Shown: positions 22,547-35,899, counted from the first letter of the stretch. The stretch: 64,000 bases of DNA from Castor canadensis (GCF_047511655.1 NC_133389.1:151295973-151359972), one strand, 5' to 3'. Translations and numbers: made by a program. Notes: generated from the sequence alone by a model not told the origin.

Positions 22547-23413
22547 ATGACGGGAAGACAGAAAAAACAGGGAAACCAGTTTCCCCACAGCAAAAAATTA
22601 GTACAGGAACCAGAGGAAAATGAAGAAAACAGATACTCAGATCCAGACTCCAAGAAAACGAAGATAAACTATGCCAAAGAACCCAATGAAGCTCACAAGA
22701 ACAATCTAAAAGAAGAAATACTACAGGTAGTCAATGAGAATTTTATAGAGATGATACTGGATATGGTCAACCAAAATGTACAGGAGACGCTCAAGAAATA
22801 CCAAGTCAACAAAAATAGAGAATTTGAAAAAGCAAAAGAAGAAATAAAAGGAACCATAGAAGCACTGTATAAACACCAAAGTGAAACAAAGAACATGATT
22901 AATAAGGAGATAAATGAACTCAGGACAAAAATAGACAACATTAAAGAGGAATTGACTCAGTGTATGGAAGACCTCAGAAAAAAGAACAAAACAGAACTGC
23001 AAAACAAAATGGAAGGCCAATCCAGCAGAATAGAACAAACAGAAGACAGAATCTCAGAACTCGAAGATGAAATGGTAATTAAGGGACAAACCGAAGAACT
23101 ATTAGTTAAACAACTCAAGACCTGTGAAAAGAAAATGCAAGAACTCACTGGCTCCATCAAAAGACCAAACCCGAGAATCATAGGCATTGAAGAAGGAGAA
23201 GAGGTGCAAGCAAAGGGAATGTGCAATATATTCAACAAAATAATAACAGAAAATTTCCCAAATCTAGAGAAACCTATTCCCATACAGATGCAAGTGGCCT
23301 CCAGAACACAAAACAGACCAGTTCAAAAGAGAACAACCCTACAGCATATCATCATTAAAACAAGTACAGAAACTAGAGAAAGAATATTGAAGGCTGTAAG
23401 AGAGAAAAAATAA
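22547..23413 (+). pseudogene. L1-A ORF1 (RNA-binding chaperone), truncated by a stop
   Basis: The natural start is the ATG at 22547 (MTGRQKKQGNQ); the open frame extends further 5' only by chance. Residues about 60-190 form the Lys/Glu-rich coiled coil. The RRM-like part includes RIIGIEEGEE and NIFNKIITENFPNL. L1 ORF1p is the trimeric nucleic-acid chaperone of the L1 ribonucleoprotein. A TAA at 23411-23413 ends it where the sister copy at 48850 reads on, removing the C-terminal domain of roughly 100 codons that can still be followed to about 23700. Confidence 0.85.
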
Positions 23414-23796
23414 ATAACATACAAAGGTAAACCCATCAAAATCACAGCAGACTTCTCAACAGAAACATTAAACGCAAGAAGAGCTTGGGGTGAGAACTTC
23501 CGGGCATTGAATGAAAATAACTTCAACCCCAGGATACTCTACCCAGCAAAACTATCATTCAAAATAGATGGAGCAATGAAAGTCTTCCATGATAAGCAGA
23601 AACTAAAACAATATGTGACCACAAAGCCACCACTACAAAAGATTCTCTAAGGGATTCTGCACACAGACAGTGAAACCCAACATAACCATGAAAGGGCAGG
23701 CAGCACCAAACTACAGGAAAAGAAAAAGCAAGAAAGTAGAGAGTAACTTCAACTTAGGTACACACAATCAAACCTTCAAACAACTAAGACAACTAA

Positions 23797-26700
23797 ATGA
23801 CAGGAATCACCGCATACCTATCAGTACTAACACTTAATGTTAATGGACTTAATTCCCCCATCAAAAGGCACCATTTGATGAAATGGATCAAAAAGGAAGA
23901 TACAACAATTTGTTGCTTACAGGAGACCCATCTCACTGACAGAAATAAGCACAGGCTTAGGATGAAAGGCTGGAAGAAGATTTACCAAGCCAATGGCCCC
24001 CAAAAACAGGCAGAAGTAGCAATACTTATCTCTGACAAAGTAGACTTCAAACCTACATTGATCAAACAAGATAAAGAAAGAAATTCCATACTAATAAAAG
24101 GGGAAATAGACCAAAAAGAAATAACAATTATCAACCTATACGTGCCCAATGTCAATGCACCCAATTTCATCAAACATATCCTGAAGGACCTAAAAGCATA
24201 TATATACTCCAACACAGTGGTTGTGGGAGACTTTAACACCCCATTATCATCAATAGATAGGTCATCCAAACAAAAAATCAATAAAGAAATCCAAGATCTA
24301 AAATATGCAATAGATCAAATGGACCTAGTTGATGTCTACAGGACATTTCATCCAACTTCTACACAATATACATTCTTCTCAGCAGCCCATGGAACCTTCT
24401 CCAAAATAGGGCACAAAGCAAGCCTTAGTAAATGTAAGAAAATAGAAATTATACCATGCATTCTATCTGATCACAATGCAATAAAACTAGAACTCAACAA
24501 GAAAAGTAAAGACAAAAAACATGCAAACAGCTGGAAACTGAATAACTCTTTATTTAGTGAACAATGGGTCATTGCTGAAATAAAAGAGGAAATTAAAAAG
24601 ATCCTGGAAGTCAATGAAAATGAAAACACAACCTACCGGAACCTATGGGACACAGCAAAGGCAGTCCTGAGAGGAAAGTTTATAGCCATGAGTGCATATA
24701 TTAAAAAGATTGAAAGATCCCAAATCAATGACCTAATGATACATCTCAAACTCCTAGAACAACAAGAACAAGCAAATCCCAAAACAAATAGAAGGAGAGA
24801 AATAATAAAAATAAGAACTGAAATCAATGAAATAGAAACCAAAAAAACCATACAAAGAATTAATGAAACAAAGAGTTGGGTCTTTGAAAAAATAAACAAG
24901 ATCGATAGACCTGGCAAACCTGACTAAAATGAGGAGAGAAAAGACCCAAATTAGTAGAATCAGGAATGCAAAAAGGGAGATAACAACAAAACACCATGGA
25001 AGTCCAGAAAATCATCAGAGACTACTTCGAGAACCTATATTCAAATAAATTTGAAAATCTTAAAGAAATGGACAGATTTCTAGATACATATGATCATTCA
25101 AAACTGAACCAAGAGGAAATTAATCACCTGAATAAATCTGTAACACAAAATGAAATTGAACAGCAATCAAGAGTCTCCCCAAAAAGAAAAATCCAGGACC
25201 TGATGGATTCTCTGCTGAATTCTATCAGACCTTTAAAGAAGAACTGATACCAACCCTCCTTAAACTGTTCCATGAAATCGAAAGCCAGTATTACACTTAT
25301 CCCAAAACCAGGCAAAGACACCTCCAAAAAGGAGAACTATAGGCCATTCTCCTTAATGAACATTGATGCAAAAATCCTCAACAAAATAATGGCAAACTGA
25401 ATTCAACAACACATTAAAAAGATTATTCACCATGACCAAGTAGGCTTCATCCCAGGAATGCAGGGGTGGTTCACATATGAAAATCAATAAATGTAATAAA
25501 CCATATTAACAGAAGCAAAGACAAAAACAACTTGATCATCTCAATAGATGCAGAAAAAGCCTTGATAAGATCCAACACCATTTCATGATAAAAGCTCTAA
25601 GAAAACTAGGATTAGAAGGAAAGTACCTCAACATTATAAAAGCTATATATGACAAACCTACAGCCAGCATTATACTTAATGGAGAAAACCGAAACCATTC
25701 CCTCTAAAATCAGGAACTAGACAAGGATGACAACTATCTCCACTCTTATTCAAAATAGTACTGGAATTCCTAGCCAGATTAATTAGGCAAGAAGAAGGAA
25801 TAAAAGGAATACAAATAGGTAAAGAAACTGTCAAAATATCCCTATTTGCAGATGACATAATCCTATACATTAAAGACCCAAAAAACTCTACTCAGAAGCT
25901 CCTAGACACCATCAATAGCTATAACTAGGTAGCAGAATATAAAATCAACATAGACAAATCATTAGCATTTCTATACACTAATAATGAACAAACTGAAAAA
26001 GAATATGTGAAAACAATTCCATTTACAACAGCCTCAAAATAAATCAAATACCTAGGTGTAAACCTAACAAAGGATGTGTATGACCTCTACAAGGAAAACT
26101 ATAAACTTCTGAAGAAAGAGATTGAGAAACACTATAGAAAGTGGAGAGATCTCCCATGCTCATGCATTGGTAGAATCAACATAGTAAAAATGTCTCTACT
26201 CCCAAAAGTAATCTACATGTTTAATGAAATTCCCATCAAAATTCCAATGACATTCATTAAAGAGATTGAAAAATCTACTGTGAAATTTATATGGAAACAC
26301 AGGAAGCCACGAATAGCCAAGGCAATACTCAGTCAAAAGAACAATGCTGGAGGTATCACGATACCTGACTTCAAAGTATATTACAAAGCAATATCAAAAC
26401 AAACAGCGTGGTACTAGAAGAAAAACAGACATGAAGACCTGTGGAACAGAATAGAGGACCCAGATATGAAGCCACACAACTATAACCAACTTGTCTTTGA
26501 CAAAGGAGCTAAAAATATACGATGGAGAAATAGCAGCCTCTTCAACAAAAACTGCTGGGAAAACTGGTTAGCAGTCTGCAAAAAACTGAAACTAGATCCA
26601 TGTATATCACCCTATACCAATATTAACTCAAAATGGATCAAGGATCTTAATATCAGACCACAAACTCTAAAGTTGATACAGGAAAGAGTAGGAAATACTC

Positions 26701-27571
26701 TGGAGTTAGTAGGTATAGGTAAGAACTTTCTCAACGAAACCCCAGCAGCACAGCAACTAAGACATAGCATAGATAAATGGGACCCCATGAAACTAAAAAG
26801 CTTCTGTTCATCAAAAGAAATGGTCTCTAAACTGAAGAAAACACCCACAGAGTGGGAGAAAATATTTGCCAGCTATACATCAGACAAAGGACTGATAACC
26901 AGAATATATAGGGAACTTAAAAAACTAAATTCTCCCAAAACTAATGAACCAATAAAGAAATGGGCAAGTGAACTAAACAGATCTTTCTCAAAAGAAGAAA
27001 TTCAAATGGCCAAAAAACACATGAAAAAATGCTCACCATCTCTAGCAATATAGGAGATGCAAATTAAAACCACACTAAGATTCCACCTTACTCCTGTTAG
27101 AATAACCATAATTAGCAACACCACCACCAACAGATGTTGGCGAGGATGAGGGAGAAAAAGAACTCTCTTACACTGTTTTGGGAATGTAAAGTAGTACAAC
27201 CACTCTAGAAAAAAATTTGGAGGCTACTTAAAAAGCTAGACATTGATCTACCATATGATCCAGCAATACCACTCTAGGGGATATACCCAAAAGACTGTGA
27301 CACAGGTTACTCCAGAGGCACCTGCACACCCATATTTATTGCAGCAGTATTCACAATAGCCAAATTATGGAAACAGCCAAGATGCTCCACTACTGATGAA
27401 TGGATCAAGAAAATGTGGTATCTATACACAATGGAATTTTATGCAGCCATGAAGAACGAAATGTTATCATTCACTGGTAAATGGATGGAATTGGAGAACA
27501 TCATTCTGAGTGAGGTTAGCCTGGCCCAAAAGACCAAAAATCATATGTTCTCCCTCATATGCAGACATTAG
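23797..27571 (+). pseudogene. L1-A ORF2 (endonuclease / reverse transcriptase), broken
   Basis: It starts [20 protein letters not shown], the conserved L1 endonuclease head with the catalytic Asn. The endonuclease continues to about 24500 ([16 protein letters not shown] motifs). The reverse transcriptase holds an F-A-D-D active site near 25848-25860. The C-terminal part ends ...SLICRH at about 27571. The frame breaks several times (after 24927, about 25250 to 26075, near 26415 and 27053). There is a deletion near 24405 relative to copy B, where the I-D-H-I motif is lost. The product would nick target DNA and copy L1 RNA; here it is dead. Confidence 0.88.
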
Positions 27572-28284
27572 ATCAAGGGCAAACACAACAAGGGGATTGG
27601 ACTTTGATCACATGATAAAAGTGAAGAGCACACAAGGGAGATATGAGGACAGGTAAGACACCTAAAAATCTAGATAGTATTTGTTGCCCTCAATACAGAG
27701 AAATTAAAGCAGATACTTTAAAGCAACTGAGGCCAATAGGAAGAGGGGACCAGGAACTAGAGAAAAGGTTAGTTCAAGAAGAATTAAATTAGAAGGTAAC
27801 ACACATACACAGGAAATCAATGTGGGTCAACTCCCTGTATAGCTATCCTTATCTCAACTAGCAAAAACCCTTGGTCCTTCCTATTGCTTATACTCTCTCT
27901 TCAACAAAATTAGAGATAAGGGCAAAATAGTTTCTGCCGGGTATTGAGGGGGTCGGGGGGGGGGAGAGAGGGGGTGAGAGGGTAAGGAGGGTGTGGGAGA
28001 AGGGGGGAGAAATGACCTAAACATTGATGCACATATGAATAAATAAATAAAATTAAAAAAACAAAATTTTTAGCATACCTCTTTGCTTGTGCTACTACCC
28101 TATCAGGAGTATATTTATCTGTTAGATATTTAAATTATGATGTTCATTGTTTTCTGTTTCAAATACTTGAACTTTTAGGGTCCTTCTTTGGCAAGAAAAT
28201 AGTGTTGACTATCCTTGTCTGATATCTTGGTTTTCATGGGAAATCTAGAAATAATGGCTAAAAGTAAACAAATTAAGTAAATTT

Positions 28285-28769
28285 AAATAAAAATTTTTTT
28301 TCCATTTATTTAAAGAAATGCATTAGTATATATTAATTGTATAAAGGGGTGTTTCACTGTGATTTTTTTATATATGCATATAATGGACTATGATATAATT
28401 CACCCCCCTCTATTTCTCTTTCTTCTTCCCCTTCCCCTCCTTTAACAACAATTTTGACAGGTTTCATTATTCTATTTTGATATCTGTGTATGAAGTACTT
28501 TGATTACACTCATCTTCCCTTACCCTCTCCTTTTGCCTTCTCTCTTGCTAGTTCCCACCCCCAAAAATCCTCCCTCCCCTTCTTTACACTCTTGTCATTC
28601 TCTCTCTCTTTTTTTGTTTTTAGGTTTATATTCCACATATGACAGAGAACATGTGTCTTTCTGAGACTGGCTTATTTTGCTTACCATGATGATTTCCAGT
28701 TCAATCCTTTTTTCTGACAATGACATAATTTATTATTCTTTATGACTGAATAATTCTGCATTTTGTATA
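28285..28769 (-). mobile_element. Old L1 3' region, antisense (left part)
   Basis: The antisense L1 3' end and terminal ORF2 ('ccacatatgacagagaacatgtg' type) continues at 30512-30860; an ERV has split it. Confidence 0.7.
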
Positions 28770-30510
28770 TGTTAGGAAAAATGCTACTCACAAAGTTCAC
28801 AAGAAAAGTCTCACATCCATAGAGCAAAGTTTAATGGCAGGCCCAAACTGCCAGGCTGGCCGGGGAAAAAGATGGCACATCCCTAAGTCTGGGTGAAGAG
28901 TTGCTTTTATAGAAGGGGGAGGTTAAGGAAGTTAACGCATGCAGGTAGTCTCTGGCAGGGGTAGGGCTGTCTTACAGCAGGGGAATTTCTGTTAAGGGGC
29001 AAGGCTGCCATTTTGGCCTGAGGGATTAGCCATCACCTGTGTCTCTAGGTCGCTCCCATTGACTGATACTGGAACACTTTCAGCAACATGAAACCTCCAC
29101 TCTCTGGTCACTGTCTCAGGAAAAAGGGACATTAGATAGGGAGGAAAGAAGAAGCAGTAGTTAGATAATCAGCAGGACTCCCACAATGTAGCATGAGGCA
29201 TATCTGAATAAACCCCGAGCTTGGTCTCAGCCTATAGGGAGGGAACATGAGCTCCCCAGAGCTGGAATCACCATGAGGCCAGAGTTGGCAGAGAGTGGCT
29301 GGTCTAACTCCATGATAGGAAGAGGCAAGCAGCGTGAGCAGTATAAGAAGTCTGCTTACATGGGGAAGGAGGAGGTTTGGGAGAGAATTTGACTCATTTA
29401 GAAGCTGATTTACAGGCAACAAAACCTGTGCAGGGGAACAGGAGTACAGAGGGAGGGTTTGGTGCAGAGATAGGGAAAGGATTGGATGTAGGAAAGTTCC
29501 TTCCATTTACTAGCATGCTCACAGAGATTGTATAAATCCCTTAAAATATTGGGATTGAAAGTGCCATTAAGTGGCCATTTGGAGGTATTGTCTAATGGGT
29601 ATTGGGACCAGACCTGATTAAAAAGAAAAATGAGCTTTCATGGCTTAAGATCAGGCGTTAGGTGGAGGGGCCCAAGGTTGGCCAGGAGACATCCCAATGA
29701 GGAGTCTGAAGGAATTTGGGATGGTCCAACTCCCATGGTGAGGCCTGACCTGAGGAGAGATATGGCGGGTGTCCCCAAAATATCAGGTCCTCAGGGGAGA
29801 GAGAGAAATGTGGAACACCCAGAGGGATCGTCTTCACCATGGCAAGGGGTCAACAGTTCCTAGTGGGGAACCCGGTTCCCAAGGAGGAGAGTGAGCTGTG
29901 AACTAGCACTAGGTTTTCAAGGAAATGAGAGAGAGAGACCACAGCTCAGCGTGCAAGGAGGACTCACTGAGAGAGAGAGGACCTTGACGGAAGATTGGCC
30001 AGTGATGGATGGCAGTTGGAGGTGTGCTGGAGCTGAGGAACTTCGCTGTGAGGTAGTGAGAGAGTGGTGTTTTCTAGGATCGGGGGTCCCGGTAAAGCAA
30101 CTCAGATCCTGAAGGAAGGGAATGGGAGTTGAGAGAGAGTGAGAGAGAGCGGGATGGGGTGGGGGAAGCTGGGAGAGCAAGGTCAGTACCGGGAACTCAA
30201 CCCAATCCGAGTCACAGCACCAAATGTTAGGAAAAATGCTGCTCACAAAGAAAGCTCACAAGAAAAGTCTCACATCCATAAAGCAAAGTTTAATGGCACG
30301 CCCAAACTGCCAGGCTGGCCGGGGAAAAAGGTGGCACAGCCCAGAGTCTGGGTGAGGAGTGGCTTTTATAGAAGGGGGAGGTTAAGGAAGTTAGCGTGTG
30401 TGCGGTAGTCTCTGGCAGGGGTGGGGCTGTCTTACAGCATGGGAATTCCTGTTAAGGGGCAGGGCTGCCATTTGGCAGATTCACAAAATGGCAACATTAT
30501 TACTCTATCA
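28770..30510 (-). mobile_element. Class I ERV, non-coding, tRNA-His-type primer site
   Basis: Direct repeats beginning TGTTAGGAAAAATGCT lie at 28770-29016 and 30225-30470 (right copy possibly to 30510). Both carry TTTATAGAAGG (TATAAA on the minus strand). The internal region is only about 1.2 kb and has no gag, pol or env that I can read. Flanks GTATA (28765-28769) and GTACA (after 30510) could be a diverged target duplication. It sits inside an old antisense L1. Confidence 0.75.
30205..30222 (-). promoter_or_regulatory. ERV primer binding site, tRNA-His type
   Basis: The minus strand reads TGGTGCTGTGACTCGGAT two bases inside the LTR. It matches the complement of the tRNA-His 3' end at 17 of 18 positions. 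This fixes the element's orientation as minus. Confidence 0.8.
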
Positions 30511-30511
30511 G

Positions 30512-30860
30512 TACATATACCCCATTTTCTTATCCATTCATCTGTTGATGGACACCTAGGCTACTTCCCTAGTATTGATACTGTGAATAGTGCAGCAATA
30601 AACATGGGTATGCAGATATCTTTATTGTAGTCTGACTTACATTCCTTTGGACATATGTCTAGAAGTGGTATAGCAAGTTCACATAATAGTTCTATTTTTA
30701 GTTTTTTAATGATTTCCATAGTGGCTGCACTAATTACATTTCCACCAATAGTGTATAAGGGTTCCTTTTCCTACCACATCCACACCAGCATTTGTTGTTT
30801 ATTTTCTTGATGCTAGCTAATCTGATTGGGGTGAGGTGGTGTTAGGTAGCAAGTAGTCAT
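30512..30860 (-). mobile_element. Old L1 3' region, antisense (right part)
   Basis: The minus-strand L1 ORF2 end ('ttcttatccattcatctgttgatggacac', 'gtgaatagtgcagcaataaacatgg') continues the fragment at 28285-28769. Confidence 0.78.
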
Positions 30861-30869
30861 AAGTAGTGG

Positions 30870-32000
30870 GCCAAGGAAATGTAAGGGAGTATTTGGTATG
30901 AGCTAGCAGCATATTGATTTTGAGGGCTAAAGAAATCAACTACACAAAATTACATATACTATCCTGTCCAGTTAAAAAAAAAAGAATAAAAGAATGTAAA
31001 AGCCATCAAAGCACTCTATCAGGCTCCAGCTCAAACTAGTTGGAGTGACCAACAGTTACCTTTGGGTCATTAATTTGTTGTTTTAATCTTGTAATTGTAG
31101 ACTTAATTACATATGTAAACTTTTGATAGAGTTAAGAACACTCTAATTTATACTTTGAAATAATTTTTACAAAATTTTGAACTTAGACAAAAATGCTTCT
31201 TTTCCCAATAAAATAAAATACTCTATTATCCCTATATTTCAATACAGACCCAGGAAAAAACTAATCTTAAAACTGTTTCTGTACACAACAGCAATTTACA
31301 AGATCCAACATTTATATTTATAGATCCAACTATAAAAGAGTTTAATGCAAATTACGCTTAAACAGATTAATGTTATTGTCCATACAGTCCTTTCCTTTGT
31401 TCCTAAGTTGAGGACAATTCTTTAATGCCTACATTTACTTAGACCTGGATGAGATAATAACTTTGGAAAACTGGTTTTTCTTAAAATGGCAGAAGTGGGG
31501 AGAGAGAACAGAAGCAGTAATTTTTTTTACATTAATTCTACAATAAGAATCATCCTAATGGTGTTCACATACATGCATATGCAAAAAGTTCTAAATTAGG
31601 CATGCCATAAATGTCAGTTTAAGTGCACATGGTTTCAAGAGTGCAAGAACATGCAAAAGTTAATTTAGTGGCTACAAGTACATTGGTCAGTTATTTTTTG
31701 AAATTTTCAGGAGCAGATTGAAATGTGCTCCATGCTGTTCTTTTAGGACTCATTTTGGGAGACTTGATAGCTGAAGAAAGAGCCAATGCTAGGGAAATGT
31801 TTTGAGTCAGTCTCAGTCTCCAATAAGACTGTTACCACAGCTGTGAGAATTTTAGCTTCTAATAAGCCAATCATCCCAGACATACAATAATAGACACACA
31901 CACAAAATACACACAATGACACACAAAAAATAATTATATTAATTCTGAGTGCACGCTTAGAAATTGTCTTTTTATTTCTTAGTAGTAGCTAGACTTCTCC
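30870..32000 (-). mobile_element. ERV non-coding leader, antisense copy
   Basis: On the minus strand, 31890-31990 matches the + strand at 16060-16170 (GAATTAAT, TTTTTTGTGT, GTCATTGTGTGT). AT-rich with no open frames of note. Probably the leader of the same ERV family in the opposite orientation. Confidence 0.5.
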
Positions 32001-32559
32001 CTAGGGGGGCAAGATGGACTTAGTACTTTTCATTCTGAAGCACTTCACAATGGAGATCTCCAACACAAACACCCTGGGTTCTCTTTACCTTTCATTCCTT
32101 CCTTGCCAATTGCTAGCACAGAATTCTCAAATGACCCCAAATGCTCAGAAAAGCCTCTGAACAAGGGACCCGAAATTCCTTGTCAGACAAATGGCAGAAA
32201 ACCTAAGTGATTCCAATGAACCCCAAATGGCCCAGAAGAGCCTCCAGACAATGAGGGAGAGGAATGCAAAGGCCCAAGGTGCACAGATTGAGGAGCACTC
32301 ACCAAGGTCAGACTCTAGAGCTCCTAGAGTCCAGATGCCTGTTTCTCTGTCTCATCAGATGATGGTAAAAAGCAGTGGATGCCGACTGAAGTAGAAGGAT
32401 GAGAAAAGGTCCCTGGAATAAAAGTAATTCCAGCAGCTGTGGGAAACCCATTTCACCTTTCCTCTCTGTCCAGAGTCAACTAGTTGTGGGTGGCTAGCAC
32501 CTAAAAGATCCACTTTCCCTTGGCTGACTTGCCAAAGCTGAAACCAGAGTTTTAGATCA

Positions 32560-32980
32560 AAGGCTCAATCTCCTGAGAGTCCATGTGGCAGGTATGGCCA
32601 CTGCCCCTAAACACCAAATAAAGAGGCATGGTGAAGGTAGAGAAGGGAGGTTTATTACATGGCTTGGGACATGCCATGGGAAGAGGCATGAGTAAGAATG
32701 TGGAGTAAGCATTCAGCTTATCTTCAGCTATCTTCACAGTACAGACATGAGCTGTAGGTTTAAGTACACAAAAGAACTGGAGGGAGTGGACAAAGGTATG
32801 CATAGTTAAACAATTCCAGTCACAGGTGTGTTATGGCTGACCATTATCTCAATCCTTGTTCTGGGAGAGGTTCCAGAGTTATCTGGAGCCAGGCAGGTGG
32901 TCCATCCAAAGGAAAGTCTACTGTTGGGTATAGTTTCTGTCCCTTGTCATGAAAATGTTATCATCTGTCCTTCCTGGAAT
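32560..32980 (-). mobile_element. Probable LTR, antisense
   Basis: The minus strand has AATAAA-type (TTTATTACATGG near 32652) and other LTR-like spacing. Boundaries unclear. It may pair with the leader at 30870-32000. The stretch 32000-32560 shows nothing I can identify. Confidence 0.35.
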
Positions 32981-33025
32981 CCAAGGTGACTGCAAAGAGA
33001 ATGGCTTGGAGCAAAGACAGATACA

Positions 33026-33212
33026 GCTGGGCATTGGTGGCTCACACCTATAATCCTAGCTACTCAGGAGGCAGAGATCAGGCCATTCAAAGCCAGCCCA
33101 GGCAAACAGTTTGCAAGACCCTATCTCAAAAAAGTTCATCACAAAAAAAGGGCTGGTGTAGTGGCTCAAAGTGTAGGCCCTGAGTTCAAACTCCAGTACA
33201 GAAAAAAAAAAC
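33026..33212 (+). repeat. Composite B1/ID-like SINE
   Basis: GCTGGGCATTGGTGGCTC ... CAAGACCCTATCTC ... GGGCTGGTGTAGTGGCTC ... GAGTTCAAACTCCAGTAC. Well preserved. Confidence 0.88.
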
Positions 33213-33877
33213 ACAAAATGGAGTCAGAGATGCCAAACTTCTCCTGTTTTTAGTTAATTTGTAGGCCCAAGAAGGAGTCAGTGCTTTTCAACAAAAGCAA
33301 TTTGAACACCTTAAATTTATGAAACACAATGGCTTTCATAAACTTAATTGCATAGCCCTAGACAGACCAATTCACTCCTTGTTTAGAAATTTTTCCTCAG
33401 AAATAGTAACATGAACAATAACATGTTTACTGCTACATAATGCATGGTGGCTAAAAATTGGAAACTACTTACATTTCCTTAAGTAAGGAAATGGCTATGT
33501 AAATTTTACTAGATATAGGATGATACAGTAGATATGAATTAAAAGAATGAACTAGAACTATATATTATCTCAGGATCCAGTCAGAGATGGGAACCATACC
33601 AGTAATTTGAAAAGGGAAATCTAATAGGGAGAATTAACTGGGAAATGAAGGTTAGATGCTAAAGGTACAAGAGCACCTACAGAATATGGAAGAAGCCAGT
33701 GTAACAAGCAGCTGTGACCAGTACAGCTGAGGGAGGTCCTCAAAGAAGAACAGAAAAGGAAGACTTCTCCCAAGCCCACTGTAGCCTGGGAATTTGAACT
33801 GCAAGAAGATGTGGCTGAGGCCCACTGAGGGTAGGGAAGTTGATTGGGTGTCACCATGAGAGCTGGTCTGAAGTCAT

Positions 33878-34911
33878 GTAAGAAAAACAATCTTTTCTGG
33901 AGAACATCATTCTGAGTGAGGTTAGCCTGGCCCAAAAGACCAAAAATTGTATGTTCTCCCTCATATGTGGACATTAGATCAAGGGCAAACACAACAATGG
34001 GATTGGACTTTGAGCACATGATAAAGCAAGAGCACACAAGGGAGGGGTGAGGATAGGTAAGACACCTAAAAAACTAGCTAGCATTTGTTGCCCTTAACGC
34101 AGAGAAACTAAAGCAGATACCTTAAAAGCAACTGAGGCCAATAGGAAAAGGGGACCAGGAACTAGAGAAAAGGTTAGATCAAAAAGAATTAACCTAGAAG
34201 GTAACACCCACGCACAGGAAATCAATGTGAGTCAATGCCCTGTATAGCTATCCTTATCTCAACCAGCAAAAACCCTTGTTCCTTCCTAATATTGCTTATA
34301 CTCTCTCTACAACAAAATTAGAAATAAGGGCAAAATAGTTTCTGCTGGGTATCAAGGAGGTGGGGGGAGAGGGAGGGGGCGGAGTGGGTGGTAAGAGAGG
34401 GGGTGGGGGCAGGGGGAGAAATGACCCAAGCCTTGTATGCACATATGAATAATAAAATAATTAAATAAAAAGAAAAGAAAAACAATCTTTTCTATCAAAG
34501 TATATGTCATCTTCTTAGATTACTTAAAATTCCTCATGTCACCATCTTAGGTGACTCGTGTTGTCTGAAGGGTTCCTGTTTCTTCTGGATTCTTTTTTTT
34601 TTTAATATTCATTTATTCACATTCTTCCAGATTCTTGTACAGTCCCATTGCCCATGAAAATTGCCTGCCAAATTACATGCCCTAACCTATCCCCTAAGTC
34701 TGTTAGCCAATAAGGAAAGATAGTGAACCTTTGACCTGGACAAATCCCAGGTGAGGGGCAGGTACAATTGTGTCAGTCATTTTGTGCTCACGTGTCTGTT
34801 CAGCTGGAGTGAGCACATGTTGCACCCTTTTGATCAAAAGAAATTGCCTTGTCAAGATTTTCTGTCTCTCATGTATCTATTTTTGGCACCAGAGGGTGTT
34901 TAATTACAACA
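33878..34911 (+). mobile_element. 5' LTR of the ERV, split by an L1
   Basis: LTR sequence 33878-33899 resumes at 34494. The element has TGTGTCAG, a TTTTGATCAAA segment and an R-U5 end TTTTGGCACCAGAGGGTGTT before 34911. It is diverged from the 3' LTR by scattered substitutions, so the provirus is not very young. Confidence 0.88.
33900..34474 (+). mobile_element. Young truncated L1 inside the 5' LTR
   Basis: It begins in the last ORF2 codons (GAGAACATCATTCTGAGTG) and includes the 3' UTR with a G-rich tract and an A-rich tail. It is flanked by a perfect 19-bp duplication AAGAAAAACAATCTTTTCT at 33881-33899 and 34475-34493. Confidence 0.93.
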
Positions 34912-34914
34912 ATT

Positions 34915-34933
34915 TAGGGGCTCAGTTTGAGAT
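34915..34933 (+). promoter_or_regulatory. Degraded ERV primer binding site, tRNA-Pro-like
   Basis: TAGGGGCTCAGTTTGAGAT lies three bases after the LTR. Its first nine bases fit a tRNA-Pro type site (TGGGGGCTC) with one mismatch; the rest has mutated. Confidence 0.5.
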
Positions 34934-35899
34934 TTTACATTCCATCCAGGAAGGGAGTCCTGGCCCTTCCCCAGAGAGACATGTCCTGCTGCCTGGTTCT
35001 GGTGGCTGAGGGTGACAACCTTCTGGATCTGCAAATGAACTTGGAATCCAGAATTTCTTGAAAATGCAGGTGAAAGAGCTCTGAAGACAGGGACTGTGGC
35101 AACCACGTAAATTTTGTGCACAAACCAAGACAAGAAATGTCACGGGGGTGACCAACTAATGTTTTGGTGGTCAGGCCACTGAAAGCTGTGTGATGTGTGA
35201 ATGAGATGTGCCGGGTGACATGAAGGGAAAGCAGAGTCCTGATCTGCAGTTCTGAGGCAACCTTATATTGTTTAAGGTGGAATTACATTCTTGTCTCTAA
35301 TCCAGGTCAGCAGCTTATACTCACCTGCCAGCTACCAAGAGGTGCCTCAAGCTCCCATGAGGGATGTGGCTGGAGATGGACAAAGCAAAAGAGAATCAGA
35401 GTGCAAGAAACCTCCAAGGTGGGGGTGTGTGTGTGTGGGGGGGGGAGGTTGAGCTCCTGATAGACAGAGCACAATCAACCAGAAGGGGGAAATGGGAAAT
35501 AAAGGCAGGGAGACCAACAAACAAAGGCCCATGATAAAATACCCTCTAAGAGCCCCCTAAGAAAGATGTTAAAATTTTAGGATGATAGCTCCCATACTAA
35601 AGAAAAAAAAATGAAAAATGGTCAAATACTGTTGTTTTATCTGGACCCAAGAACTGATCTTAAAGCCTTTGGTTTTTGGCCAAAATTTGGTTCTGCCAAC
35701 TATTAATTCAACAAGAGCCCAGCCACTCAAGAGGAGATGGTGTATGCCCTCTGTTGGAGACAGAGTCCCATAGTCCTTTTTCTTTTCTTGAAGAAAAGAA
35801 AAAGAAAATTGAAAAACAAACAAACAAAAACCCAAAACTTCTTCTAACTGGGATTTACTCTCTTCCCTTCCCCTCCCTGCCCTTATAACCCTGATGCTC

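Larger units (their letters stand above)
21196..28060 (+). mobile_element. L1 element A, nearly full length
   Basis: The 5' end is GGGGATTCCAAGATGGCGGC. A GC-rich 5' UTR runs to about 22546, then ORF1, ORF2, a 3' UTR with a G-rich tract (27945-28010) and an (AATA)n tail. Both ORFs are broken, so it is not autonomously active. A weak duplication, AAAATT(G/T)TTA, may flank it (21181, about 28064). Confidence 0.93.
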
